Assembly (NCBI RefSeq): GCF_001625085.1
Contig: NZ_BDAW01000020.1
Span: 47,486-111,485, forward strand
DNA from: Nocardia acidivorans NBRC 108247
Lineage (GTDB): Bacteria > Actinomycetota > Actinomycetes > Mycobacteriales > Mycobacteriaceae
Reading direction: 5' to 3'
DNA length: 64,000 nt
Below the pieces are notes generated by a model. It was given only the letters and a program-made list of their open reading frames with translations. It ran no database searches and was not told where the DNA came from. Below are positions 25,903 through 34,516 of this stretch, piece by piece. The translations under genes and the position numbers were made by a program. Numbering within the stretch: the first letter of the stretch is position 1; each line of letters begins with the position of its first letter.

Positions 25903-26099
25903 TACAGCATGGCGACGACCGCCAGCGCCACGCCGCCGACCAGCAGTCCCACGGCCACCGCCGATATCAATGCCCCGGTGAGTACGTATATGCCCATCGC
26001 CGATACCGCGAAGAGCATCCCTACGATCAACCGTTCCATCCAGTCATCGGGACCCAATTTGCGGTACCGGGGTCGTGAATTCTTCAGCCCTCGGTCCAC
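25902..26099 (-). CDS. small two-helix membrane protein
   Basis: Up to 65 residues. The first 20 are basic and polar, followed by two hydrophobic helices (LIVGMLFAVSAMGIYVLT and AVAVGLLVGGVALAVVAML). No family is recognised. GTG 26099 is the longest start but has no clear ribosome binding site; ATG 26039 would give 45 residues, the two helices only. It is convergent with sdhB across a shared hairpin. Confidence 0.5.
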   Translation of the reverse strand: MDRGLKNSRPRYRKLGPDDWMERLIVGMLFAVSAMGIYVLTGALISAVAVGLLVGGVALAVVAML

Positions 26100-26223
26100 G
26101 CATTATCGGTTACCCATGCTTAAGCCTGGGAAACATGTTTTCGATGCCGAACGGCCGCTGTTTCGTGATCTTCCGCCGGAGCGGCCGACGAACAGTAGGT
26201 TCACCGACCGCCGCGGTGACAAA

Positions 26224-26421
26224 TCAATCGCGCACGATCAATTCCCGGAACGAATCCCATTCCCGCGCCCCGAACACCAGGGCGGGCCCCGCCGGATTCT
26301 TGCTGTCCCGCACCCCCACTCGCCCGTCGGCCAGGAACGCCACCTCGACGCACTCCTTGCCCGCGCCGCTGCGACTGCTCTTGAACCACCGCGCCCCGGC
26401 CAACCCGCCCGGCTCCGCCAT
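26224..26421 (-). CDS. DUF397 protein
   Basis: A 65-residue protein with the complete DUF397 pattern: RWFKSSRSGAGKECVEVAF, VGVRDSKNPAGPALVF and WDSFRELI. DUF397 genes nearly always follow an XRE-DUF5753 regulator, as here (2-bp gap). In Streptomyces such pairs (BldB/WhiJ-related) act in developmental control, with the small protein modulating the DNA-binding partner. The ATG at 26421 follows GGAG inside the end of the regulator gene. Confidence 0.9.
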   Translation of the reverse strand: MAEPGGLAGARWFKSSRSGAGKECVEVAFLADGRVGVRDSKNPAGPALVFGAREWDSFRELIVRD

Positions 26422-26423
26422 CC

Positions 26424-27308
26424 TCACGAGTACTCCTTCGCCACCTGCCGCAGCAGGTTTCTGCTGTCCTGGACCTCCAGCGCGCAGCGTTCCAGGCATT
26501 CCTGCGCCCGGCGATAGCGCCGAACATCGCCCTGTCTTTCGAGATACAGATCGCCGGTGAACCCCTCCACATAGACCACCGGGGGTTCCACCGGTTGCCC
26601 CTTGCCATCGGTCCCGAACTCGAGAATCACGAATGGACCGGTCGAAAGTCCCAGCGGGACACCGGCTTCAAAGGGCAGAATGCGCAGTGCGACATTGGGT
26701 CTGGTGCTCAACTCCGCCAGGTGCCGCACCTGCGCCGCCATCACCTTTGCACCTCCCACCGAACGGCGCAATACCGATTCGTGCAACACCATGGCGACCG
26801 TCGCCGGATGCATGCGGCGGGTGATCAGCGCCTGCCGCTGCAGCCGCAGCTGAACCCGCCGATTCACCTCCGCCGCCGTGTCTTCCGGATACCCGAGGGT
26901 GTTCAGGGCCCTTGCGTAGTCGGCGGTCTGCAGCAGTCCGGGCACCAATTCCGATTGGTAGCAGGACAACTGCTGCGCGGATGCCTCGAGCCCGACGTAG
27001 ACGTCGAAGTTCTCCGGAATGAGATCGCCGTAGGAGTGCCACCAACTCTTGACCGCGGCCTGCTGCGCCAAACCCTTGAGCCCATCGGCGATTTCGGCCG
27101 GGATACCGTAGATGCGGCACAGCTCGTGGATGTCGATGGTGCGAATACGGTCGGCATTGCCCTTCTCCAGCCGCTGGAGCGTGCTCGCGCCCCACTCCAT
27201 GAGTTTGGCCGCCTCGGCAATGGTCAATCCCGCCTGTATGCGCCAGTCCCGCAGATAGCGGCCGAGCTGGCGGCGGGGCAGGGTCGATGACGCAGGGCTC
27301 TCTGACAC
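26424..27308 (-). CDS. XRE-family regulator with DUF5753 C-terminal domain
   Basis: A 294-residue regulator. Residues 12-70 form a helix-turn-helix (LGRYLRDWRIQAGLTIAEAA and GASTLQRLEKGNADRI). Residues 110-290 are the DUF5753 domain (ELVPGLLQTADYARAL, with VLHESVLRRSVGG). It is a WhiJ-type transcription factor that works with the DUF397 protein encoded 2 bp downstream. GTG 27308 has GGAG 7 nt upstream and starts where homologues do; a reading from 27434 adds an Arg-rich segment without similarity. The target genes are unknown. Confidence 0.88.
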   Translation of the reverse strand: MSESPASSTLPRRQLGRYLRDWRIQAGLTIAEAAKLMEWGASTLQRLEKGNADRIRTIDIHELCRIYGIPAEIADGLKGLAQQAAVKSWWHSYGDLIPENFDVYVGLEASAQQLSCYQSELVPGLLQTADYARALNTLGYPEDTAAEVNRRVQLRLQRQALITRRMHPATVAMVLHESVLRRSVGGAKVMAAQVRHLAELSTRPNVALRILPFEAGVPLGLSTGPFVILEFGTDGKGQPVEPPVVYVEGFTGDLYLERQGDVRRYRRAQECLERCALEVQDSRNLLRQVAKEYS

Positions 27309-27705
27309 AGCGCGCTCCGTTCTCGGTCGCGGGCACGAGCGGGCGAGGGCACGACAATGCGGGGCACCGGCACGCTCGGTGACCCGATAATGCCGTGCGA
27401 CAGTCTTGCGGTACACCGGCTCCCGCCCGGACACACATTCATCGGCTGGGGGCTTCGTCCACTATGGGGAATCCTCCTCCCCCAGGTGGATTCACTGCTG
27501 GGAATTCGCGCAATTTTGCGTTCTCATCTTCGAAAAACGCCCGCGGGGCGTCTGCTCGTGGTGTGCTGGATATGTGCCCGGGGCGGTGTTGCCAGTCCCC
27601 TTTCGTTTCCTGAATGCTCCGGGCACTTCAGGAATTCCATGCGAAACGAGGAGTCATGGCCGAAGTCGTCACCCCCTACCACCGATCTCTTCCGGAGGTT
27701 GGATC
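27309..27705. other. 397-bp divergent region, no supported gene
   Basis: It should contain the promoters of the XRE regulator (minus) and of the small coupled ORFs (plus). CTGGGGG (27446) and CCCCCAG (27479) form the arms of a loose hairpin. A 19-codon ORF at 27656-27715 overlaps the next gene, but its GAGGAG is only 2 nt from the ATG, so I do not call it. Confidence 0.5.
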
Positions 27706-27909
27706 ATGCAACTGACCACCCTCAATATGCCCATTGCCGGATTGCTGGTGTGTCGCAGGGATCCGGGCGTCATGAGCATCGAACAGGCCCATGCCGCAAT
27801 GCAATTGCACCTCGATTGCACCGTGCAGACCTGCAAGGTCCGGCGCCGCGCCCGCGCGACGCTGGTGGAGGAGGGACGGTGCGTGCTCGACGAGCGCGCC
27901 CTGCCATGA
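27706..27909 (+). CDS. small Cys-containing protein of unknown function
   Basis: A 67-residue protein with an Ala-rich helical centre (SIEQAHAAMQLHLDCTVQTC) and a basic segment KVRRRARATL. It has four Cys, two of them close together (C38, C43). GGAGG lies 8 nt before the ATG. Its TGA overlaps the ATG of the next ORF (ATGA), giving coupling. It follows an XRE/DUF397 locus; similar tiny ORFs are common beside such loci in Nocardia, but I know no function. Confidence 0.65.
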   Translation: MQLTTLNMPIAGLLVCRRDPGVMSIEQAHAAMQLHLDCTVQTCKVRRRARATLVEEGRCVLDERALP

Positions 27910-28025
27910 CCAACGGCGCCGACCGGTACGAACGCGCGGTGTATCGCGCACTGTGGTGGATGCTCGACTTCCGCCGCGCGTTCAAACCACGGCGCAAAGT
28001 CAGCTGCCGCACCGCCTTTCGATAG
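27906..28025 (+). CDS. 39-residue basic protein coupled to the previous ORF
   Basis: Encodes MTNGADRYERAVYRALWWML followed by a strongly basic tail (FRRAFKPRRKVSCRTAFR). The start overlaps the stop of the upstream ORF (ATGA). Amphipathic, aromatic and cationic, it could touch membrane or nucleic acid. An 11-bp hairpin begins at the stop codon. Confidence 0.55.
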   Translation: MTNGADRYERAVYRALWWMLDFRRAFKPRRKVSCRTAFR

Positions 28026-28058
28026 CCGTCGCACCTTCCTACCTCCGGGTGCGACGGC
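28025..28058 (+). terminator. hairpin terminator after the two small ORFs
   Basis: GCCGTCGCACC pairs with GGTGCGACGGC (11 bp) around a 12-nt loop, starting at the last base of the TAG stop. Confidence 0.7.
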
Positions 28059-28196
28059 GGACCCCCGCCGCGTTGCGTCAGCGCGGTTCGGCCCGCCCGT
28101 CCGGCAGACGGCGAGCGGGCCGAACCGCATCCCAAACTCCACCCCGTGCGCCTACCCTGGAATTCATCGCACTGCTGCGGTGAAGGGGGAGGGCGT

Positions 28197-28664
28197 TTGT
28201 CGGCCTTCGGACAGCAGGCATCGGTCTTCCGGGCGGCCCGCCTGGCAGACCTCGATGCCATCGTGGCCCTGGAAGCGGCCGAATTCGCACACCTGGCATA
28301 TCCGTATTTCATTCTGCGCCAACTGTTCGAACTGCACGGACCGCACTGGTTGATCGCCGAGCACGAAGGCCGCGTCTGCGGCTATGTGCTCACCGCGCTC
28401 GGCCGAGACGGCACCGCGTGGTTCCTGGGATTCGCGGTCGCGGGGTACTGCCGGGGCCGCGGTTACGGGCGCAGTCTGCTCGAGACCGCGCTCGAACAAT
28501 GCCGTGCGCAGCGCATCGATCAGGTCTTCGTCACGGTGCGCCCGGGCAATCAGACCGCCTATCACCTCTACAAAGAGGTCGGATTCGTCTGGGCCGAACA
28601 CGAGATGGAGTATTTCGGGCCGGATGAGCCCCGAGATGTCCTGGTGCACAAGCTTTACCATTGA
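28197..28664 (+). CDS. GNAT family N-acetyltransferase
   Basis: A 155-residue GNAT enzyme. The acetyl-CoA pyrophosphate loop is CRGRGYGRSLLE, and motif B (NQTAYHLYKEVGFVWAE) follows, as in RimI-like acetyltransferases. A single domain with no membrane segment. The acceptor (protein N-terminus, Lys or small molecule) is not evident. TTG 28197 follows a GGGGGAGGG stretch; an earlier start would run into non-conserved sequence. Its TGA overlaps the start region of the next gene, so the two are probably co-translated. Confidence 0.85.
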   Translation: MSAFGQQASVFRAARLADLDAIVALEAAEFAHLAYPYFILRQLFELHGPHWLIAEHEGRVCGYVLTALGRDGTAWFLGFAVAGYCRGRGYGRSLLETALEQCRAQRIDQVFVTVRPGNQTAYHLYKEVGFVWAEHEMEYFGPDEPRDVLVHKLYH

Positions 28665-28666
28665 TC

Positions 28667-29527
28667 ATGCTCGAAAAGAGCTCGCCCTCGTCACCGTTCG
28701 TCGCCGCCATGAGCACGCGCATCGAGCGACATGCCGCCGCCTATGCCGAGGATCTGGACGCCTTTCTCGAGCAGCCGCATTCACTGCGCCGCCGCGTCAC
28801 CGAACAACCGCTGCTGGACCTCTTCACCCGGCATGTGGAAGCGGTGGTCGCGACCTACGATCCGCCCGGTATCCGCCGGGTCGGCGACAGCCTGGTCTTC
28901 GGGCACCTCTACGCCGCGGCGCTGCACCAATCACCCGATGGCACAGTGGCATCCGTTCCCGTCGCCGCATTGCTCACCGCTCTGCTCGCGGCCGAGGTGG
29001 AGTACCGCGGACCACTGCGACTGAGCCGCACCCAGAAGCGGCAACTGGGCGAGAACTACGAGCGGATCGGAGAGCGGCTGCTGCCCGCCGGTCTGCCCGC
29101 GCACGCCGCACACGCCTTTCGGCGCGCGGGCAGCCTGTTCCATCAGGACGAGGACACCGATGCCGAGGACCGATGCGGGCTGGCGCTGGCGCGGGCGCGC
29201 CGGCTGGCGCAGCCGGTGATGTGGCGGCGCATCGGCGGGCTCTTCCCGGATCTGGTGTGCGGCTACGGATATCGGCCGTTCCGCATGCTCGGATGGATCG
29301 CCCTGCAACTGGTGGTGTTCATTGCCGCGATCTCGCTGGTATCGGACGACCCGTTGACGGTGACCATCTACAAGGTGCTGGTGAACTATCTGAATCCGCT
29401 CGGGCCGGGGGATTCGGACGGTATGCGCGCCGGGGGCCGGGCACTGCTGGTGCTGGAATGCTATCTGGGCACGGTCAGCACGTCGGTGTTCTTCGCACTG
29501 CTGGTGCGGCGCTGGTTCCGGCTCTGA
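28667..29527 (+). CDS. two-TM channel-like membrane protein with altered pore motif
   Basis: A 286-residue protein: about 195 soluble, helical residues, then GYGYRPFRMLGW leading into a first helix (IALQLVVFIAAISLV), a re-entrant-like segment, and a second helix (LECYLGTVSTSVFFALLV). This is the layout of Ion_trans_2 two-TM potassium channels joined to helical or pentapeptide domains in actinobacteria. Where the filter TxGYGD is expected, it reads PLGPGDS (residues 244-250), so normal K+ selectivity is doubtful. Start ATG 28667 is 2 bp after the GNAT stop; TTG 28661 or ATG 28709 are alternatives. Confidence 0.65.
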   Translation: MLEKSSPSSPFVAAMSTRIERHAAAYAEDLDAFLEQPHSLRRRVTEQPLLDLFTRHVEAVVATYDPPGIRRVGDSLVFGHLYAAALHQSPDGTVASVPVAALLTALLAAEVEYRGPLRLSRTQKRQLGENYERIGERLLPAGLPAHAAHAFRRAGSLFHQDEDTDAEDRCGLALARARRLAQPVMWRRIGGLFPDLVCGYGYRPFRMLGWIALQLVVFIAAISLVSDDPLTVTIYKVLVNYLNPLGPGDSDGMRAGGRALLVLECYLGTVSTSVFFALLVRRWFRL

Positions 29528-29537
29528 TCGGAGCCGA

Positions 29538-30539
29538 TCACCATTCGGCGGTGCTGATCTTGGCCGCGCGCAGCGCCTCCAGGGTGGCCACCGCCAGCCG
29601 ATCGCGCAGCTGCCCGATCTGCGCGGTCCACTGTCTGGTGAAACCCGGATCGGCCTCCAGCCGCGTCCACAGTTCACGCAGCCGCGCCGGGGTGTGCGCG
29701 CCCGGCATCCACAGGTGCACAAGCTGTTCCAGCAATGGGGTGAGCAGTTCCACCGCGTCCTGATGCGGACCGAAGCGACCGGCATCGCCCAGCGCCGCGT
29801 CCAGGGTGGTGAGCAGCCAGTCGTGTACGGCCACATCCTCGCAGAAGCGTTGCACCCCGGCCAGGTCCCGGACGGTCGGCACCATGATCCGGACCGACCG
29901 GGTCGATTCGTCCTCGAGCCGGAAGGCGAACAGGGTGCGGCCGCGCACCGCGCCCTCCAGCGGTGGCGCCACCCGCGCGGCCCAGCGCAGCCGAGTCGCG
30001 GTGGTGCGCAGGCGCGGTCGCCGATCCAGCCGCGCATCGGTACGCACCTGATTGAGCAGGCGTTCGCTGATGGAGCCCAGATCCAGGGTCGTGGCACCGG
30101 AACCCTCCAGGAAGCCCTCGGTGAGATCGACCGCGGCGGCGGTATCGTCGCCGAGCCGGTGAATCAGCTCCACCGTGCCGACCCGGGTGAGGTAGTGCGA
30201 CCACGGCCGCCGATTCGACTCGGCGGCTCGCACCACCCGCACACTCGACGAACTCTGCGCGACCCGGCCGCCGACGAGCGTGGCATGCGAGGCGACGGTC
30301 CCGACCGCGCGGCTGTCCGAGCGCGAGACGGTCGCCAGCTGACAGTCCACCCCGACCGCCGCGCTCGGCGAAATCGCGAGGGCGAGTGGGCGTTCGCGCA
30401 TCAAAACGCGCTGCCCCGGCAGCAGCGCGAGCAGTTCGGCCGCTTCCTGCGGCGGCAAGGCGACCGAGGCGGGCAGCAGACCGGTCCGCACCTCGCCCAG
30501 CAGCACCAGCGGATCGCTCATGGCGTACCCGGCGCGCAC
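29538..30539 (-). CDS. SCO2521-family protein of unknown function
   Basis: A 333-residue soluble protein, last of four tightly packed minus-strand genes. The first 110 residues are beta-rich (LLGEVRTGLLPASVAL, RVLMRERPLALAISP); the remainder is helical and ends in ATLEALRAAKISTAEW. I recall this order and size as the actinobacterial SCO2521 family, next to SCO2522 to SCO2524; the match is from memory. GTG 30539 lies 1 bp after the TGA of the upstream gene, and ATG 30521 is an alternative. No catalytic motif is visible. Confidence 0.65.
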   Translation of the reverse strand: MRAGYAMSDPLVLLGEVRTGLLPASVALPPQEAAELLALLPGQRVLMRERPLALAISPSAAVGVDCQLATVSRSDSRAVGTVASHATLVGGRVAQSSSSVRVVRAAESNRRPWSHYLTRVGTVELIHRLGDDTAAAVDLTEGFLEGSGATTLDLGSISERLLNQVRTDARLDRRPRLRTTATRLRWAARVAPPLEGAVRGRTLFAFRLEDESTRSVRIMVPTVRDLAGVQRFCEDVAVHDWLLTTLDAALGDAGRFGPHQDAVELLTPLLEQLVHLWMPGAHTPARLRELWTRLEADPGFTRQWTAQIGQLRDRLAVATLEALRAAKISTAEW

Positions 30540-30540
30540 A

Positions 30541-31608
30541 TCAGGCGTCCCCGATGAAGACGTGATTGACCCGGTGCGTCACCCGGGCCGGAACCGATAC
30601 CGGAATTCGTTCCGCCGCACCACGTTCGGCGAGTTTGTCGTAGACCTCGGAATCGAGTTGCAGATGATCCAGGATCACCCGCACCGCATGCTCGATGCCG
30701 AGATAGCTGTGCGGCAGCACCGAGAGCGTGCGATAGGCGGCGAACGGCGTGGCGGCCGGATTCAACTGCACCACCGCGGGCATCTTCCACCAGTCCGCGG
30801 GCCACTCCCGCGCGGGTGCTCCCCCGCCCGGCCCCGCCTCCTCGTTCGGTCGCCGCACCTCGGCCTCCGGCACCGGCGCGGCCACCACCGCACCCTCGTG
30901 CCGAATCATGCCCAGCCGCAACAACTGCCAGATCGAGGCGAGGAACGGACAGGACCAGCGGGTGCGCTCGACCTGTTCACCGCCGACCGATTCGGTCCAG
31001 CGGTTCCACAGCTGCACATCCAGGAATATCGAGTGATTGCGGGCCGCGAACTCGACCGGCGGGCGATACGGGGCCACCCGCATGGCCTGTGCCGCATCGT
31101 ATTCCGAGGAGCGGCGGCCATTGCACAGCCAACCGGACTCCGCGGTCGCCGGTCGGCGGCCGGTGGACTGCTGATCCTCGGGCTCGGGCACGATACGCGC
31201 GGCCATCATCTCGGCCAGGCGAATCGGATCGCCGATCGACTCGCCGTCGATGAAGACCGGCACCTCGGCGCAGCCCGCCTCGCGCGCCAGATAGTCGATG
31301 CGCACACCGCATTCGTCGGCCGCGTCCAGCAGCTTGCGCAGAATCTCCGCCGGACTGGTGTCGTGCCGGAAATAGTCGTCGATCAGGAAGCAGGTGCTGA
31401 CCCGCGCGCCGGGCCCGAACTCCGCCCGGGCGGCCTGCCGGTGCGCCTCCACCAGCGGCGCCACCCGGCGGAACTGCCCCTTGATCCGGTCGATGCCATT
31501 GACCAGATCATCCATGTAGAAGTGCCCGGCCTCGATGGAGACATGCGAGAGCGGCTGTCCGGCAACGCGATTGCGTTCGGCGGCTTCACTGTAGTCGATG
31601 GAGCTCAT
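30541..31608 (-). CDS. SCO2522-family protein of unknown function
   Basis: A 355-residue protein. The N-terminal part has HVSIEAGHFYMDDLVNGIDRIKGQF, then STCFLIDDYFRHDTSPAEIL with clustered Asp residues, DECGVRIDYLAREAGCA, and a Trp-rich C-terminal half. The DD/DxH clusters could bind a metal, but no known enzyme signature fits. Its ATG overlaps the stop of the P-loop gene (ATGA) and its stop is 1 bp before the next start, so translation is coupled throughout. Assigned to the SCO2522 family by neighbourhood and size. Confidence 0.65.
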   Translation of the reverse strand: MSSIDYSEAAERNRVAGQPLSHVSIEAGHFYMDDLVNGIDRIKGQFRRVAPLVEAHRQAARAEFGPGARVSTCFLIDDYFRHDTSPAEILRKLLDAADECGVRIDYLAREAGCAEVPVFIDGESIGDPIRLAEMMAARIVPEPEDQQSTGRRPATAESGWLCNGRRSSEYDAAQAMRVAPYRPPVEFAARNHSIFLDVQLWNRWTESVGGEQVERTRWSCPFLASIWQLLRLGMIRHEGAVVAAPVPEAEVRRPNEEAGPGGGAPAREWPADWWKMPAVVQLNPAATPFAAYRTLSVLPHSYLGIEHAVRVILDHLQLDSEVYDKLAERGAAERIPVSVPARVTHRVNHVFIGDA

Positions 31609-32528
31609 TGGCCCTCGAGCCTTTCCCAGACGGCCTGGTTGCTGAGCCGGGCGGCGAGATCACGGAAGGCGGAGACGGTTCTCTCATTGGCGATCCGGTC
31701 GGCCACATCGACATCCAGGATCACCTGTTCACGCCATTGCAGCATAGGTTCCACCGGCGTGGTACCCAGCATCCGGGTGGTGCCCAATTGATAACGGACC
31801 GCGGCGCGGCTCAGGGTGTCGTTCTGCTCCTGCAACCAGGCGGCCTGGGCGGGGCGCAGCCCGACGGCCTCGTTCAACTCCGGCACGGCGGTGCGCACGT
31901 AGCGCACCGAATCCACCAGCCGCTCGCGGGCGTGCCCGCAGGCCACACCGGTCTCGAGCAGTCCGTGCGGACCGTGCACCAGCCCGTTCGCGGCCACCAG
32001 GTGCTGACGGGTCCAGCGATGGAAGACCAGCCAGCGCACCGTGGATCGATCCAACTGGGGCATGGCGGTGGCATGCAGTACCAGGGTCAGCGCGATGGAG
32101 CGGCCCGCGCTCAGATCCACCAGGGTGACATCGAATTCCTGTTCGCAGGTGGCCAGCAGTTGGGTGCAGCGCCGCACCATGGCCGCGTCCACCGAGGCGA
32201 ACTCCGCGCCGCCGGCATCACCCGGGAACAACACCAGGCGACCGGACGGATGCCGGGAATGCCGCAGCTCCGGGCGATCGGTCTCCGAGCGCACACTCAG
32301 GCGCGCGGCGGAGCCGTTGTCGCCCAGCAGATACGAGTGCAGTCCGGTATCGCCCGCGATACCGCGATCGATCCGGCTGATCTCGAAGATGGCGCCGACC
32401 GTCGGCGAACCGAAGTCGAAATCCAGATAGGCGACTTTCAATCCGTCCATGCTCAGCTGATACGCCATATTGCAGCTGGTCACCGAGCGGCCGGTGCCGC
32501 CCTTGTCGGATGCGGAGAATACGAGCAC
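31605..32528 (-). CDS. SCO2523-family variant P-loop NTPase (ParA/MinD-like)
   Basis: A 307-residue member of the SIMIBI P-loop class. The first residues are VLVFSASDKGGTGRSVTSCN: a deviant Walker A (KGGxGKS) in which the usual second Lys is Arg. LKVAYLDFDFGSP is the Walker A'-type strand with Asp, and VTLVDLSAGRS is the Walker B strand. ParA/MinD proteins dimerise on ATP and act as switches in positioning or maturation; the Arg suggests altered hydrolysis. GTG 32528 is 1 bp after the upstream TGA with AGGAG 8 nt before, better than the longer reading from 32573. Confidence 0.75.
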   Translation of the reverse strand: MLVFSASDKGGTGRSVTSCNMAYQLSMDGLKVAYLDFDFGSPTVGAIFEISRIDRGIAGDTGLHSYLLGDNGSAARLSVRSETDRPELRHSRHPSGRLVLFPGDAGGAEFASVDAAMVRRCTQLLATCEQEFDVTLVDLSAGRSIALTLVLHATAMPQLDRSTVRWLVFHRWTRQHLVAANGLVHGPHGLLETGVACGHARERLVDSVRYVRTAVPELNEAVGLRPAQAAWLQEQNDTLSRAAVRYQLGTTRMLGTTPVEPMLQWREQVILDVDVADRIANERTVSAFRDLAARLSNQAVWERLEGQ

Positions 32529-32529
32529 G

Positions 32530-34404
32530 TCACCGGCTCCTGGTCGCGTCGTGCCGGGCATAGGCGAGTTCATCCAGCTCCAGCAGTGCCTGCGAGGCCA
32601 GACTCAATGCGGTGCCGGGCTGTTCATCGATGAGTCGGCGGGCCCGCTCCACCCGGCGCTGCGCCAGGGCGAGCGCGGTGCGCTTGGCGGAGGTGTCCTG
32701 TCCGCCCAGGGTCAGCAATTGTCCGTTCAGCAGATGTTCGGCCTCGGTCAGCAGCTCCATGGCGCGCACCACCAGGGTGGGCGAACGCAGTGGCGGATCG
32801 GCGAACATGCGGGCGGCCGCGACCAGGCATTCGACCACGCGCTCGGTGAGATACCAGGAGGGCTCGTGGATTTCGGGTCCGCCGAAGATGCGGGCCGGAT
32901 CATCCCAGAGACCGGTGACCCGGCCCTCGCGGAAGGCACGGCGGTCCAGATGCTCCATGGTCTCCTGCGCGAGCTCCAGCAGGGTGTCCCGGGTCTCCAT
33001 GGTGGCCGAGAGCCGGGCCGCCTGCAGAATGCGCTTCAAAAGCACGGTGGCGTAATCGGATACGGTCCACAGCAGCAGGGGACCGTCGTCGATATCGGCG
33101 CTGCCGATCAGCCGCAGCCGCACGCCGGGGGTGTGCATGGCGCGCGCCGGATCGTTCTCGGTGAGGCGGCTGATTATTCGGCCGCGCCGTGCGAGTTCAT
33201 CGAAAATTGGTGCGGCCCTTGTGAGATCGTCGTCATCGGCCTCCCGATTCAGCAGATCCTGCATAAGCACGGCGGAGACGGTGAGACTGAAGTAATCCGA
33301 CTCCTCGCCGTCGGAGGTGCGCCACGGAATGTCCTCCAGCGGCCAGCGCCCGGATCCGAAGCGCGCCACCGCCGACCAGTAGCGCTGCGCCAGATCCCAG
33401 CGCAATTGCAGCGCCTCGGCCAGGCGGCGCTGGTCACCGTCGAGTAGATCGAGTTCGCGGGTGCGCGCGGAGGTGAGGTCATTGATACCGTCCAGCGCGA
33501 CCACCGTGAAGTGCAGGTAGGGGCGTGCGACCGCGTATCCGGGCTCGGCAGCGATCGGCAGGTCCACGAAATCGATGGGCGCGGCATCGCGCACCAGACT
33601 CCAACTCCAGCCGCATTCGAAGAGCAGTTCCTCGTCGTACAGGTCCACGCCCGGGGTCTGGCTCAGCGTCAGGTCACTGCGCAGCCGGATGCGCACCCGC
33701 TCCAGGCGGCGCGCGACCGCGTCGACCACCGTCTGGTCCGGAGCGCCGGTCTGATTGAGCATGGAGAGCATTGCCTGGCCCTCGCTGGACTCCGGGGTCA
33801 CCGTATTGACCACGAAACTGCGCACCAGCCCGACCATGGCGGCGGTCAGCCGGGTATTGATGCGCATATCCAGGGCATCGATGCGGGCGGCGAGTTCCCG
33901 CGCCTCCCTGCGGGTTTGGGTGAGCAGAAAGCCCTGGAAACCGCGCAGGAACTTGAGCGCGGCCAGGCACAGCGTCAGCGACATGGAGTACGAGTCCACG
34001 ACATCGAGGCGGCTCTGCTCCGCGGTCGGCGGGGCGTCGTCGACCCCGGCCAGATAGCTGCCCGCGTCGAAGACCGGCAGATCCTTCTTCGTGCCGGATT
34101 CCTCGACCACGGTGGTGTAGCGATCGATGTAGTCCTCGAGCACTCGCACCAGGGTGGTGCCGATGCGCGCGCTATTGCCCATGGGGGACAGCACGGCGCG
34201 CACGTCATCGGCGATATCGTCCGGTTTGTCCAGGCCGAAGCCGTCGATCTCCGTTGCCGGATACAGCAGGCACAGCAGCTGTTCGGCATCGCTGATGGAG
34301 TTCGAACCATCCCGGCCGCCCCACTCCCAGACGCCGTCGCGGTAGCAGGCGGTCAACAGCGACCGCCACACACCGAGAATCTGCTGTCGTGGCTGAATTC
34401 TCAT
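32530..34404 (-). CDS. SCO2524-family protein of unknown function
   Basis: A 624-residue, mostly helical soluble protein, first in the four-gene unit. It starts MRIQPRQQILGVWRSLLTAC, contains the acidic motif ISDAEQLLCLLYPATEIDGFGLD, and ends in alternating helices rich in Arg and Glu. There are no membrane helices or known catalytic motifs. The repeated helical hairpins could form a scaffold. The start at 34404 follows AGGGGA; the longer reading from 34545 would cross the divergent permease gene. The stop is 1 bp before the P-loop start. Family name from memory of the Streptomyces cluster. Confidence 0.65.
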   Translation of the reverse strand: MRIQPRQQILGVWRSLLTACYRDGVWEWGGRDGSNSISDAEQLLCLLYPATEIDGFGLDKPDDIADDVRAVLSPMGNSARIGTTLVRVLEDYIDRYTTVVEESGTKKDLPVFDAGSYLAGVDDAPPTAEQSRLDVVDSYSMSLTLCLAALKFLRGFQGFLLTQTRREARELAARIDALDMRINTRLTAAMVGLVRSFVVNTVTPESSEGQAMLSMLNQTGAPDQTVVDAVARRLERVRIRLRSDLTLSQTPGVDLYDEELLFECGWSWSLVRDAAPIDFVDLPIAAEPGYAVARPYLHFTVVALDGINDLTSARTRELDLLDGDQRRLAEALQLRWDLAQRYWSAVARFGSGRWPLEDIPWRTSDGEESDYFSLTVSAVLMQDLLNREADDDDLTRAAPIFDELARRGRIISRLTENDPARAMHTPGVRLRLIGSADIDDGPLLLWTVSDYATVLLKRILQAARLSATMETRDTLLELAQETMEHLDRRAFREGRVTGLWDDPARIFGGPEIHEPSWYLTERVVECLVAAARMFADPPLRSPTLVVRAMELLTEAEHLLNGQLLTLGGQDTSAKRTALALAQRRVERARRLIDEQPGTALSLASQALLELDELAYARHDATRSR

Positions 34405-34516
34405 CGACGCCGTCCCCTGCCGTATCGTGGCCGCCTCGCCGGTCGCAAAAACTATCATGCGCCAGGCCGGGCCACCGGGTGAAACGTCGGCCGAAAAAGC
34501 GGTAGCGTCGGCGATC

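Noticed and set aside
27656..27715. 19-codon ORF before the 67-residue protein
   Set aside because: GAGGAG is only 2 nt from the ATG and codon use is poor.
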